From assembly GCF_049615385.1 (NCBI RefSeq), contig NZ_JBMZFL010000006.1: a DNA stretch of 64,000 nucleotides; one strand, 5' to 3'. The notes under the pieces were generated by a model. It was not told where the DNA came from. It did not search any database and was given only the letters and a program-made list of their open reading frames with translations. The translations under genes and the position numbers were made by a program. Shown one piece after another: positions 43,872 to 52,734 of the stretch. The stretch comes from Aequoribacter sp049615385 (GTDB lineage Bacteria > Pseudomonadota > Gammaproteobacteria > Pseudomonadales > Halieaceae). Each line of letters begins with the position of its first letter. Within the stretch, counting starts at the first letter, position 1.

Positions 43872-45686
43872 TTAAGCTGCGCGCGAAGCGCGCTTGCGCT
43901 CGTGCTCGACCAGCAGCTTTTTGCGCAACCGAATGGCACTCGGGGTGACCTCGACCAACTCATCATCTTCGATAAACTCGAGCGCTTGCTCTAGGGTGTG
44001 ACGAATAGGTGGAGTCAACAACAAGTTTTCATCGGTACCGGCGGCACGGATGTTCGTCAGCTGCTTCGCTTTCGTTGGGTTAACGGTTAGATCGTTAGAA
44101 CGACTGTGCAAACCGATAATCTGGCCCTCATACACCTCAATGTTCGGATCGATAAATAAGCGACCGCGGTCCTGCAGAGTGAACAAAGAGTAGGCCAAGG
44201 TTTTACCTTTCACCATGGATATCAGAACACCATTAACACGCCTGGCGATTTCCGTATGCTTAACAGGAGCATAGTGATCAAAGATGTGCGTCATAATCCC
44301 ACCACCCGAGGTGAGCGTCAGGAAGAGCGAGCGGAAACCGATCAAACCGCGTGCGGGCACCATAAACTCTAAGCGCACTCGACCATTACCGTCTGGCACC
44401 ATATTCTCGAGTTCAGCTCGACGGTTACCCAACTCTTCCATGATGGCGCCCTGATGCTGATCTTCACAATCAATGACTAACTGCTCGTAGGGCTCTTGCA
44501 TCACACCGTCGATTTCTTTTCGGATAACCTCCGGCCGAGAAACACCCAACTCAAAGCCCTCACGACGCATCGACTCGATCAGAACCGACAAGTGCAATTC
44601 GCCTCGGCCCGACACAATAAATTTATCAGGCGAATCACCCTGCACGACGCGCAGCGCAACATTGTGTATCAGTTCACGTTCTAAGCGCTCTTTGATATTG
44701 CGCGACGTCACGTACTTGCCGTCTTTACCCGCAAAGGGCGAGTCGTTAACCTGAAAAGTCATACTCACGGTAGGCTCATCAACCGACAATGCTGGCAGGG
44801 CCTCGATGTGAGCTTGATCGCATAAAGTATCTGAAATGTTGAGTCCATCGATCCCCGTGATACACACGATGTCGCCCGCTTCGGCCTGATCAACCTCTAC
44901 ACGCTCTAAACCATGGAAGCCCATCACTTGCAGAACTTTGGCGTTGCGCTTATTGCCTTCTCGATCAACAACAGCCACCGGGGTATTGGGCTTTAGTTTG
45001 CCGCGGGTGATGCGACCCACGCCGATAACACCCACGTAGCTCGAGTAGTCCAAAGCTGAAATTTGCATTTGCAGAGGCGATCCTGCATCTACTTCAGGCT
45101 CGGGAACACGCTTGATAATTTCACTGAACAAGGGCGTCATGTCGTCTGCCATCTCATTGGGATCTAAACCCGCAATCCCTTGAATCGCTGAGGTGTAAAC
45201 GATCGGAAAATCCAACTGTGTCTCGTTAGCACCCAAACGATCGAACAAATCAAATACTTGGTCAATAACCCAGTCTGGCCGCGCGCCCGGGCGATCAATT
45301 TTGTTCACTACAACGATGGGGTTCAAACCACGCTCGAAGGCTTTAGAGGTTACAAAGCGCGTTTGTGGCATTGGCCCATCGACAGCATCGACCAACAACA
45401 ATACCGAATCGACCATCGACAATACGCGCTCTACCTCGCCGCCAAAGTCGGCGTGCCCGGGGGTATCTACAATATTAATCCGATAATCGGACCAACGAAT
45501 GGCCGTATTTTTTGCCAAGATCGTGATACCTCGCTCGCGCTCTTGGTCGTTACTGTCCATGACACGCTCAGCGCCATCTGAACGGCGATCAAGAGTGCCC
45601 GATTGCTGTAACAAACAATCCACTAAGGTTGTTTTACCATGGTCAACGTGCGCGATGATCGCGATATTGCGGAGCTGTCTAGTCAA
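43872..45686 (-). CDS. typA: Ribosome-associated GTPase TypA/BipA
   Basis: A translational GTPase related to EF-G that helps ribosome assembly, especially at low temperature. The 604-residue protein has G1 AHVDHGKTTLVD, G3 DTPGHADFGGEV, G4 VVNKIDRPGARP and a C-terminal TypA domain with HSRSNDLTVNPTKAKQLTNI. The N-terminus MTRQLRNIAIIAHVDHG is standard. A -10 element lies 45-50 bases upstream. Confidence 0.95.
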   Translation of the reverse strand: MTRQLRNIAIIAHVDHGKTTLVDCLLQQSGTLDRRSDGAERVMDSNDQERERGITILAKNTAIRWSDYRINIVDTPGHADFGGEVERVLSMVDSVLLLVDAVDGPMPQTRFVTSKAFERGLNPIVVVNKIDRPGARPDWVIDQVFDLFDRLGANETQLDFPIVYTSAIQGIAGLDPNEMADDMTPLFSEIIKRVPEPEVDAGSPLQMQISALDYSSYVGVIGVGRITRGKLKPNTPVAVVDREGNKRNAKVLQVMGFHGLERVEVDQAEAGDIVCITGIDGLNISDTLCDQAHIEALPALSVDEPTVSMTFQVNDSPFAGKDGKYVTSRNIKERLERELIHNVALRVVQGDSPDKFIVSGRGELHLSVLIESMRREGFELGVSRPEVIRKEIDGVMQEPYEQLVIDCEDQHQGAIMEELGNRRAELENMVPDGNGRVRLEFMVPARGLIGFRSLFLTLTSGGGIMTHIFDHYAPVKHTEIARRVNGVLISMVKGKTLAYSLFTLQDRGRLFIDPNIEVYEGQIIGLHSRSNDLTVNPTKAKQLTNIRAAGTDENLLLTPPIRHTLEQALEFIEDDELVEVTPSAIRLRKKLLVEHERKRASRAA

Positions 45687-45730
45687 GGGGGTTTACCTCA
45701 GTAGGATGGGCTAGGCCAAAAATGGCGCGC

Positions 45731-45736
45731 AGTATA
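45731..45736 (-). promoter_or_regulatory. -10 element of typA
   Basis: TATACT on the minus strand inside CTGTATACTGCGC, 45-50 bases before the typA start. A -35 with good spacing is not clear. The same string precedes two other minus-strand genes. Confidence 0.45.
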
Positions 45737-45855
45737 CAGTAGGCCGAGAATGCAAGCTATGGCAGTATTACCGTTACATCATCACATCCCCAGCGCAAAA
45801 AGATCTGCCCACCGCTACGCTACTCACCATCAGAAAGCTCGCCACGGCCAACAGC

Positions 45856-45870
45856 GCACCAAATTGGTAC
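45856..45870 (+). promoter_or_regulatory. NtrC-binding site 1 upstream of glnA
   Basis: GCACCAAATTGGTAC matches the NtrC consensus GCACCA-N3-TGGTGC at 14 of 15 positions. It is centred about 140 bases before the predicted sigma54 start. Confidence 0.85.
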
Positions 45871-45876
45871 CCGCTC

Positions 45877-45891
45877 GCACCAATATGGCGC
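45877..45891 (+). promoter_or_regulatory. NtrC-binding site 2 upstream of glnA
   Basis: GCACCAATATGGCGC matches the consensus with one change. Its centre is 21 bases, two helical turns, from site 1, so two NtrC dimers would sit on the same DNA face. Confidence 0.85.
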
Positions 45892-45974
45892 AAAAATATT
45901 GTTTAGATCTATCCGTTCTATCTTCAAACCCACAAAAACAGTGCGAAAACACCAAAATCGGTGCACAATGAACA

Positions 45975-45990
45975 TGGCATACATATTGCT
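45975..45990 (+). promoter_or_regulatory. Sigma54 promoter of glnA
   Basis: TGGCATACATATTGCT fits TGGCAC-N5-TTGCW with one change. The two NtrC sites lie about 118 and 139 bases before the expected start, like E. coli glnAp2. Confidence 0.88.
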
Positions 45991-46093
45991 TTTGAGTTGT
46001 TAGCGTTTTTGGACCAAGGATCACCATTACGGCACACCTGGGGTTCACACAACCGCAAACAGGCAAAAGCCCGCAATCAACGGAGGAATTACA

Positions 46094-47500
46094 ATGTCAG
46101 AGCATACTCTGGATCTTATTAAAAGCAGTGAAGCACGCTGGGTGGACTTACGCTTTACCGATACCAAAGGTAAAGAACAACACGTAACCATTCCTGCGTC
46201 AGAAGTGGACGAAGACTTTTTCGAAGACGGCAAAATGTTCGATGGCTCATCGATCGCCGGCTGGAAAGGCATTAACGAATCAGACATGATCTTAATGCCC
46301 GATGACGCTGCGTCTGTGTTAGACCCGTTCACCGATGATGCGACCGTTATCGTTCGCTGCAACATCATCGAACCTACCACGATGCAGGGTTACGATCGCG
46401 ACCCTCGCTCGATTGCACAACGCGCAGAAGACTACCTGAAAACAACGGGTATCGGTGACACCGCATTCTTCGGTCCAGAGCCTGAATTCTTCGTGTTTGA
46501 CGATATCAAATGGCACGCAGACATCAGCGGTGCAGGCTACACCATCAACTCCGAAGAAGCTGCATGGGCATCAAACCTCCATTACGATGGCGGCAACACC
46601 GGTCACCGTCCGGGCGTTAAAGGCGGCTATTTCCCCGTGCCTCCAGTCGATTCGCTGCACGAATTACGCGCGGCCATGTGTATCGCCATGGAAGAAATGG
46701 GCCTACCCATTGAAGTACACCACCACGAAGTGGGCACCGCGGGTCAATGTGAGATCGGCGTTAAGTTCAACACTCTGGTAAGAAAAGCCGACGAAGTGCA
46801 GATCCTCAAGTACTGTGTACTAAACGTAGCGCACGGCTTTGGCAAAACAGCAACCTTTATGCCCAAGCCATTGGTCGGTGACAACGGCTCAGGCATGCAC
46901 GTTCACCAGTCTATCGCCAAAGACGGCGTTAACATGTTCGCTGGTGACGGCTATGCAGGGCTGTCTGATACCGCGCTGTACTACATCGGCGGTATCATCA
47001 AACACGCTCGCGCCCTAAACGCATTTACTAACGCGTCTACCAACAGCTACAAGCGTTTGGTGCCTGGCTTCGAAGCACCCGTTATGTTGGCTTACTCAGC
47101 CCGTAACCGCTCTGCGTCGATTCGTATTCCTTACGAGCCAAGCCCTAAAGGCAAGCGCGTAGAGGTGCGATTCCCTGACCCAACGGCTAACCCATACTTG
47201 GCGTTTGCAGCGATGTTGATGGCGGGTATTGATGGCATCAAGAACAAGATTCACCCTGGCGACGCCGCTGACAAAGATCTTTACGATCTGCCAGCAGAAG
47301 AAGCCTTGGCGATTCCAACCGTATGTTCTTCGCTGCAGCAAGCGCTTGAGTCACTGGACGCAGACCGCGCATTCTTAACCGAAGGCGGCGTATTCTCTGA
47401 TGACATGATCGATGCTTACATCGACCTGAAAATGGAAGAAGTGACCCGCTTGAACATGACGACCCACCCCGTTGAGTTCGACATGTACTACTCCTGCTAA
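46094..47500 (+). CDS. glnA: Glutamine synthetase type I
   Basis: Forms glutamine from glutamate, ammonia and ATP; the main nitrogen entry. The 468-residue protein has FDGSSIAGWKGI, the ATP and metal segments around VHHHEVGTAGQCEIG, NRSASIRIPYEPSPKGKRVE, and Tyr397 in DKDLYDLP, the adenylylation site at the same residue number as in E. coli. An AGGA-rich ribosome site precedes the ATG. Expression is controlled by NtrC through the two upstream sites and a sigma54 promoter. A terminator follows directly. Confidence 0.97.
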   Translation: MSEHTLDLIKSSEARWVDLRFTDTKGKEQHVTIPASEVDEDFFEDGKMFDGSSIAGWKGINESDMILMPDDAASVLDPFTDDATVIVRCNIIEPTTMQGYDRDPRSIAQRAEDYLKTTGIGDTAFFGPEPEFFVFDDIKWHADISGAGYTINSEEAAWASNLHYDGGNTGHRPGVKGGYFPVPPVDSLHELRAAMCIAMEEMGLPIEVHHHEVGTAGQCEIGVKFNTLVRKADEVQILKYCVLNVAHGFGKTATFMPKPLVGDNGSGMHVHQSIAKDGVNMFAGDGYAGLSDTALYYIGGIIKHARALNAFTNASTNSYKRLVPGFEAPVMLAYSARNRSASIRIPYEPSPKGKRVEVRFPDPTANPYLAFAAMLMAGIDGIKNKIHPGDAADKDLYDLPAEEALAIPTVCSSLQQALESLDADRAFLTEGGVFSDDMIDAYIDLKMEEVTRLNMTTHPVEFDMYYSC

Positions 47501-47520
47501 GCGACACCGCTCAAGCACAA

Positions 47521-47544
47521 AGCCCGCCACTGGCGGGCTTTTTC
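47521..47544 (+). terminator. Rho-independent terminator of glnA
   Basis: AGCCCGCC, loop ACT and GGCGGGCT form a stem followed by TTTT, 20 bases after the stop. It separates glnA from the DUF4124-ntrBC genes. Confidence 0.9.
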
Positions 47545-47607
47545 ATTGCTGACACAAACGATCCGCTCTGCTAGTCTGGATATCCTTAAGAAACACTCGG
47601 TTTTTAA

Positions 47608-48294
47608 ATGCGAATTGCTCTGTTGTTTTTGATGCTAACGCTCTCTAGCTTCGCACAGGGGCAGACCCGAATATACAAAGTAGTGGATGCAAATGGCAAC
47701 ATTACATTCACCGATAAGCCGCCCATAAGCACCCAAGAAGAGTCGAGCGCCGTAGAGCTCAATCAAATCAATATCAGTGCACCGCCGCCGGAGCGTGCGC
47801 GCAACGCCCGTATCGACAACAGCAAGCCAGAAGGCAATATCGACTACGACATCACCATCACCAGCCCACCAGACAGCACGACCATTCCTATGGGACCGGG
47901 CAACTTCTCGCTCAGCGCCTCGGTTAGCCCTGCGCTAGAAAATGGCGATAAATTGCAACTCATCCTCAACGGTGAGCCTTACGGCAGACCTCAAAGCACC
48001 AGTACTTGGGGCCTGACAAATGTACTTCGTGGAGCTCACGATCTGTCGATTCAGGCAGTGAGCAACTCAGGTAAAGTGCTCTCACAATCGCGCCCTGTTC
48101 GCGTCTATGTACTGAGACCCTCCAAACTCTATCGCAACTATCGCACCAAATTGGTGCAATTGAGTTTGAGCTGTGCTCAAATAGGGCGCAGCGCTCGACA
48201 AAACACCCGCTACACTCGCGATTTTTGCGCCAAATGGCGTTTTCTTGGGTCTCGATCAGCACCAAAAGTTGGCGTCATTCTTGCTAGGTGTTAG
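47608..48294 (+). CDS. DUF4124 family secreted protein with unusual C-terminal extension
   Basis: A 228-residue protein with a signal peptide (ending SSFAQGQ), the DUF4124 start RIYKVVDANGNITFTDKPP, then an Ig-like or similar beta region (about 80-172) ending PVRVYVLRPS. The final 56 residues are Arg/Lys/Cys-rich, unlike the body, and are encoded by DNA that also carries a perfect NtrC site and the sigma54 promoter of ntrBC. The natural stop may have been lost, or the frame is real and overlaps regulatory DNA. The function of DUF4124 proteins is unknown. Confidence 0.8.
   Translation: MRIALLFLMLTLSSFAQGQTRIYKVVDANGNITFTDKPPISTQEESSAVELNQINISAPPPERARNARIDNSKPEGNIDYDITITSPPDSTTIPMGPGNFSLSASVSPALENGDKLQLILNGEPYGRPQSTSTWGLTNVLRGAHDLSIQAVSNSGKVLSQSRPVRVYVLRPSKLYRNYRTKLVQLSLSCAQIGRSARQNTRYTRDFCAKWRFLGSRSAPKVGVILARC
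48143..48157 (+). promoter_or_regulatory. Perfect NtrC-binding site inside the DUF4124 gene
   Basis: GCACCAAATTGGTGC matches the NtrC consensus at all 15 positions. It lies about 147 bases before the predicted sigma54 start of ntrBC and codes for residues 179-184 of the DUF4124 product. Confidence 0.88.
48270..48285 (+). promoter_or_regulatory. Sigma54 promoter of ntrBC
   Basis: TGGCGTCATTCTTGCT fits TGGCAC-N5-TTGCW with two changes in the less strict positions; GG and GC are at the exact distance. It lies about 65 bases before the ntrB ATG. Confidence 0.8.
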
Positions 48295-48350
48295 CGAATA
48301 ATTCGCATTTGCTGGTAGATCACGGTCTACCTATAAAATGGAAGGCACTC

Positions 48351-49406
48351 ATGGCCCCAATAGATACAATCGATAGCTTAAGCACCGGTGTAATAACACT
48401 GGACAATGAGTTGTGTATTTGCGCCATGAACTCCGCTAGCGAAGCCATGCTTTCCACCTCGAAAGCCCGCTTGGCGGGCACTCATTTTATTGACCTATTG
48501 AAGAATGCAAACGAAATGGTGCCTCAAATACGCGCTGCCATTGAAGCCCATACGCCCATCACACAACGCAGCGTTACGCTGCAAAATAATGGCAACGAGC
48601 CCGTCACAGCTGATTTGACGATAACCCCATCAAGACCCGATCGCGATGGCAGTCTGTTAATTGAGCTACACCCAGTCGATCGGATCATGCGCATCAGCCG
48701 AGGACAAAATCTCCTGCAGACCACTGAAACGACGCACCAAATCGTCCGCGGACTGGCTCATGAGGTGAAAAACCCACTGGGCGGTATCCGCGGAGCGGCA
48801 CAGTTATTGGCCCGCGAACTCGAAGACCCCGATCAACTGGAATATACTCAAATTATTATACGTGAGGCCGATCGCCTAAGAGCCCTGGTCGATCGCCTGC
48901 TTGGCCCGAACAAACCCGTAGACCGACTCCCTTTGAATGTGCACGAAGTGCTCGAGCACGTGCGACGCCTGCTCGAAGTCGAGAGCGACCAAAAGGTCAG
49001 AATCGAGCGCGATTATGACCCAAGCCTCCCAGATATTATTGGAGACCGTGCTCAGCTGATTCAAGCCATCCTTAATATCGCTTTAAACGCTATTCAGGCC
49101 AACGACGGTGAGCACGAATGCCTGATTACTCTGCGCTCCCGCGTCCTGCGTCAGTTTACGATTGGCGCAATCCGCCACCGCTTAGTTTGTAAAATCGATA
49201 TCGAGGACAACGGCCCAGGCATCGACGAAGCGCTAATGGGATTAATCTTTTTGCCCATGGTCACCGGCCGGGCGGAAGGTACAGGCCTGGGCTTGTCGAT
49301 ATCGCAAAGTATTATCAATCGCCATGGCGGTCTGCTCGAGTGTCAGAGCGAACCGGGCAAAACCTTATTCTCACTATACCTTCCCTTGGAGCTAGATCAT
49401 GAGTGA
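48351..49406 (+). CDS. ntrB: Nitrogen regulation sensor kinase NtrB
   Basis: A soluble PAS-containing kinase that phosphorylates NtrC when nitrogen is short and is controlled by PII. From the ATG at 48351 (GGAAGG ribosome site) it is 351 residues. The PAS-like region is about 1-110, the phosphorylated His137 is in GLAHEVKNPLGGIRGAAQLL, and the ATPase has IEDNGPGIDEALMG and GTGLGLSISQSII. It overlaps ntrC by 8 bases. A longer frame from 48288 would begin over the promoter and is unlikely. Confidence 0.95.
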   Translation: MAPIDTIDSLSTGVITLDNELCICAMNSASEAMLSTSKARLAGTHFIDLLKNANEMVPQIRAAIEAHTPITQRSVTLQNNGNEPVTADLTITPSRPDRDGSLLIELHPVDRIMRISRGQNLLQTTETTHQIVRGLAHEVKNPLGGIRGAAQLLARELEDPDQLEYTQIIIREADRLRALVDRLLGPNKPVDRLPLNVHEVLEHVRRLLEVESDQKVRIERDYDPSLPDIIGDRAQLIQAILNIALNAIQANDGEHECLITLRSRVLRQFTIGAIRHRLVCKIDIEDNGPGIDEALMGLIFLPMVTGRAEGTGLGLSISQSIINRHGGLLECQSEPGKTLFSLYLPLELDHE

Positions 49407-50817
49407 TACCTCAAACGTGTGGGTCGTAGACGACGACGATTCGATCCGCTGGGTACTAGAACGCGCTCTCACCCAGGCGGGGATAAAATGCCGGTGCTTC
49501 GAAGAAGCCGACAGCCTGCTGGCAGAGATCAAATACGAACAACCCGACGCCATTATCAGTGACATTCGAATGCCGGGAACCGACGGGCTCGCCATGCTAG
49601 ACGAGCTACACGCGAGCCTCCCAGAACTACCTATCATCATTACCACCGCGCACTCGGACCTCGAAAGCGCGGTCGCCTCGTATCAGCAAGGTGCTTTCGA
49701 ATATTTACCCAAACCCTTCGATATCGACGATGTAATTGCCATCACCGAACGCGCCATCTCACATCGCCGCAAAACTTTAAAGACCTCGGAGGCTAAAGAG
49801 GAGGCGCTTCCTACCACCGAGATCATTGGCGAGGCGCCCGCAATGCAGGAGGTGTTTCGTGCGATCGGACGCTTAGCGCACAGCAATATTACGGTGTTGA
49901 TCAACGGCGAATCGGGTACAGGTAAAGAGCTTGTCGCTCGAGCATTACATCGCCATTCACCTCGTGCCAGTGCGCCATTCATCGCACTTAATATGGCTGC
50001 GATACCTCGCGACCTAATGGAGTCAGAGTTATTCGGCCACGAAAAAGGGGCTTTTACCGGTGCCGCTCAAAAACGTGAGGGCCGCTTTGAACAAGCCAAC
50101 GGTGGCACCCTGTTCCTCGACGAGATTGGCGATATGCCCGCCGAAACCCAAACACGGCTACTTCGAGTACTTGCCGACGGTGAGTTCTATCGCGTAGGCG
50201 GGCACGTCGCGGTAAAATCCGATGTTCGAATTATCGCTGCAACCCATCAAAATCTTGAAGAACTGGTTCGCAAAGGCGATTTCCGCGAGGATTTATTTCA
50301 CCGCTTAAATGTCATTCGGATTCATATTCCACGCTTAGCTGAGCGACGCGAAGATATTCCAAAATTGATGCAGTACTTCTTTCAGCGCGCTGCCGAGGAA
50401 TTGGATGGCGAGAAAAAAGTTCTGCTGCCTGAAACCGAGAAATACCTGTGCACACTCGACTGGCCCGGCAACGTACGCCAGTTAGAAAACACCTGCCGGT
50501 GGATCACCGTTATGGCATCAGGACGGGAAATCCACATTGATGATCTCCCTCAGGAGTTACGCGAACCCACTGCTCACCAGACGATAGATTCGCCCTCAGA
50601 TTGGGGCGGACAGCTCCGCGAGTGGGTCAGCACCCAATTAGCGTCAGGGCGACAGCATATTCTGGACGAGGCAACACCGCGATTCGAGCGCATCGTCATT
50701 GAAGCGGCCTTAAACTACACCGGCGGCCGCAAACGCGACGCTGCAGAACTGCTAGGCTGGGGCCGCAACACGCTAACGCGCAAAATGAAGGAATTGGAAC
50801 TATCCAGCCGGAGCTAA
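49399..50817 (+). CDS. ntrC: Nitrogen regulation response regulator NtrC
   Basis: A sigma54 activator of 472 residues. The receiver has Asp55 in AIISDIRMPGTDG as phosphorylation site; the AAA+ domain carries GESGTGKELVARALH, ESELFGHEKGAFTGA and GTLFLDEIGD; and the C-terminal Fis-type helix-turn-helix has GRKRDAAELLGWGRNTLTRK. It should bind the three NtrC sites in this window and so drives glnA and its own operon. Confidence 0.96.
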   Translation: MSDTSNVWVVDDDDSIRWVLERALTQAGIKCRCFEEADSLLAEIKYEQPDAIISDIRMPGTDGLAMLDELHASLPELPIIITTAHSDLESAVASYQQGAFEYLPKPFDIDDVIAITERAISHRRKTLKTSEAKEEALPTTEIIGEAPAMQEVFRAIGRLAHSNITVLINGESGTGKELVARALHRHSPRASAPFIALNMAAIPRDLMESELFGHEKGAFTGAAQKREGRFEQANGGTLFLDEIGDMPAETQTRLLRVLADGEFYRVGGHVAVKSDVRIIAATHQNLEELVRKGDFREDLFHRLNVIRIHIPRLAERREDIPKLMQYFFQRAAEELDGEKKVLLPETEKYLCTLDWPGNVRQLENTCRWITVMASGREIHIDDLPQELREPTAHQTIDSPSDWGGQLREWVSTQLASGRQHILDEATPRFERIVIEAALNYTGGRKRDAAELLGWGRNTLTRKMKELELSSRS

Positions 50818-50835
50818 GCGGCTTACACTAGCGCC

Positions 50836-51312
50836 ATGTTTCACGTTGTTTTATTTGAACCCGAAATTCCACCCAACACAGGCAATATTATGCGCCTGTG
50901 TGCCAATACGGGCTGCGAACTGCATCTGGTTGAACCCCTGGGGTTTAGCCTCGACGAAAAGCGCCTCCGTCGTGCGGGCATGGATTATCGCGACATCAGC
51001 GTGGTAACCAACCACCGCAACTGGGAAGAGTGCCTACAAACTATTTGCGCTAAAAGCCCGAGCACACGTGTTTTTGCCTGTACAACGAAGGGCTCTCAGG
51101 CTCATACAAAGGCCGTTTTTCAGTCTGGCGACATTATTTTAATGGGCCCTGAAACTCGGGGCTTACCCCTGAGTATCATCGAATCTACCCCGGCCGAGTA
51201 TCGCATTCGTATTCCGATGGCACCTGAATCAAGAAGTTTGAATCTATCGAACGCTACCGCAGTGATTCTGTACGAAGCACTGCGGCAGACAGGGTTTGAG
51301 GGATTGAGCTAA
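50836..51312 (+). CDS. trmL: tRNA (cytidine(34)-2'-O)-methyltransferase
   Basis: A SPOUT methyltransferase that methylates the wobble ribose of some tRNA-Leu. The 158-residue protein starts MFHVVLFEPEIPPNTGNIMR and has the knot segments GPETRGLPLSII and IPMAPESRSLNLSNATAVIL. It follows ntrC by 18 bases, the same order as in Pseudomonas, and may be cotranscribed. Confidence 0.93.
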   Translation: MFHVVLFEPEIPPNTGNIMRLCANTGCELHLVEPLGFSLDEKRLRRAGMDYRDISVVTNHRNWEECLQTICAKSPSTRVFACTTKGSQAHTKAVFQSGDIILMGPETRGLPLSIIESTPAEYRIRIPMAPESRSLNLSNATAVILYEALRQTGFEGLS

Positions 51313-51316
51313 AACC

Positions 51317-51817
51317 CTAGTGAGTGGCTTCGCCTTGCTCAGCAGCTTGCGCTTGAGCTTGTGCTAAAGCCTGCTGATACAGCGCATCAAAATTTACTGG
51401 CGCCAGCATCAAAGCTGGGAACCCGCCTTTAACCACCATCGTATCGATGCTTTCGCGCGCGTAAGGGAACAAGATATTAGGCGCTGCCGTGCCTAACAAG
51501 CGACGCAGGGTCTCGCCCTCGAAGCCTTTAATAAAGAAAATACCGGCTTGCTGAACTTCGATTAAAAACGCGGTCTCGTCCTCGATTTTAGCCGTTACCG
51601 TAATGGTAAGAACCACTTCAAAGTTGCCCTCTTCATCGATTTTGTCGCTCTTGGTATTCAGATCGATGTTGATTTTGGGCTGCCACTGCTGACGAAACAC
51701 ACCGGGCGTTGCTGGCGACTCGAAAGAGACGTCTTTGGTGTAGATGCGCTGCATCACGAATTGTTGTTCAGGCGCCTGTGCTGCACCTGCTTCTGCTGTA
51801 GTTTGCTCGTCGGCCAT
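51317..51817 (-). CDS. secB: Protein-export chaperone SecB
   Basis: A cytoplasmic chaperone that keeps exported proteins unfolded and hands them to SecA. The 166-residue protein has QRIYTKDVSFESPATP, the conserved peptide groove and SecA-contact region, and IDTMVVKGGFPALMLAPVNF near the end. The ATG at 51817 lies behind GGAGG; a longer frame adds five residues. It follows grxC by 15 bases. Confidence 0.95.
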   Translation of the reverse strand: MADEQTTAEAGAAQAPEQQFVMQRIYTKDVSFESPATPGVFRQQWQPKINIDLNTKSDKIDEEGNFEVVLTITVTAKIEDETAFLIEVQQAGIFFIKGFEGETLRRLLGTAAPNILFPYARESIDTMVVKGGFPALMLAPVNFDALYQQALAQAQAQAAEQGEATH

Positions 51818-51832
51818 GTAGCCGTCCTCCAT

Positions 51833-52093
51833 TTATGGTTGGTTAAAAAATGTATCGAGTTTACCGGCACGCTCGAGCGCAGCCATGTCATCGTAACCGC
51901 CGATATGGGTGGTTCCAATCCAAATTTGTGGTACCGAGGTGCGCCCCGCTTTACGCGTCATTTCCTGACGCAGCTGCGGATCGCCATCGACCGCTATTTC
52001 TTTGTACCGAATATTTTTCGCATTGAGTAAATGCTTGGCGCGAATGCAGAAGGGGCAAAATCGCGTGGTGTAAATAACAACTTCTGGCTTCAT
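51833..52093 (-). CDS. grxC: Glutaredoxin 3
   Basis: A small dithiol glutaredoxin of 86 residues that reduces disulfides with glutathione. The active site is Cys13-Pro-Phe-Cys16 (CPFC, where CPYC is more usual), followed by TSVPQIWIGTTHIGGYDD. The ATG overlaps the rhodanese stop by four bases. The rhodanese-grxC-secB order matches Pseudomonas. Confidence 0.93.
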   Translation of the reverse strand: MKPEVVIYTTRFCPFCIRAKHLLNAKNIRYKEIAVDGDPQLRQEMTRKAGRTSVPQIWIGTTHIGGYDDMAALERAGKLDTFFNQP

Positions 52094-52515
52094 GACTTGG
52101 TGACCACCGGCAATTGCAACGCATCCCACTCCATCATGCCGCCTTTCATCTTGTAGACGTCGCTGAAACCGGCTTCCAACAACTGCTTGCTAGCGCCTGA
52201 CGCTGTTTGACCCATACGACACACAACAATCACAGGCTTATCTTTGTAAGCTTCAAGCTCGCCCACTCGCGAACCCAACTTGGCATTGGGGATGTGGACA
52301 CTATCGGCGATGTGGCCTTTTTTGTAATCTGCGGCTTCGCGAATATCCAAAAATACGCCGCCGTGACTATTCACGCGGGCAATCGATTGCTGTGGCGTTA
52401 ACGCGGGCGCACCACGCGATAACTCGTGACGAATAAACATCACAATCAACACCGCCAGCGCAGCAAATAAGATCCACTGCTGTCCAACGAACTGCAAAAA
52501 TAAACTTGTGTTCAT
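52090..52515 (-). CDS. Membrane-anchored rhodanese-like protein
   Basis: A 141-residue protein with one N-terminal transmembrane helix (about 12-28) and a rhodanese domain. The active Cys99 is in VVCRMGQTASGASK, and LDIREAADYKKGHIADSVHIP is the conserved start. It may transfer sulfur at the membrane; a natural substrate is unknown. It leads the operon with grxC and secB. Confidence 0.88.
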   Translation of the reverse strand: MNTSLFLQFVGQQWILFAALAVLIVMFIRHELSRGAPALTPQQSIARVNSHGGVFLDIREAADYKKGHIADSVHIPNAKLGSRVGELEAYKDKPVIVVCRMGQTASGASKQLLEAGFSDVYKMKGGMMEWDALQLPVVTKS

Positions 52516-52572
52516 GACCTACCCATTCAGAGGCTAAAGCTTGCCCGTGTAGATTTACCAGCTAAGCGGCGC

Positions 52573-52578
52573 AGTATA
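52573..52578 (-). promoter_or_regulatory. -10 element of the rhodanese-grxC-secB operon
   Basis: TATACT on the minus strand in CTGTATACTGCGCC, about 60 bases before the ATG. It shares this string with typA and the DEAD-box gene. The -35 is weak. Confidence 0.45.
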
Positions 52579-52734
52579 CAGGCTCAGGCGGCGTCTCACC
52601 AGCGCTCGGAGCCCGCAAGTGGTGCCCAGAAACGTAAATCCCGATTCGACACCAGCCCTACTCGGCGGAGTCCGCTTCCGTTACAATACGCAAGTAGTAA
52701 ACACCTAGCGTCAAACTCTCGGAGACCCCTACTA

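Larger units (their letters stand above)
45687..46093 (+). other. typA-glnA intergenic regulatory region
   Basis: This gap holds a minus-strand typA promoter, then two NtrC sites and a sigma54 promoter for glnA. I see no protein gene in it; a 74-codon plus-strand frame (45750-45971) looks non-coding. Confidence 0.75.

Noticed and set aside
45951..45966. CACCAAAATCGGTG as a third NtrC site before glnA
   Set aside because: Its spacing is one base too long; it may be a weak half-site only.
48226..48240. GCGCCAAATGGCG as a further NtrC site
   Set aside because: The arms are two bases too close compared with GCACCA-N3-TGGTGC and lack the A of the half-site.
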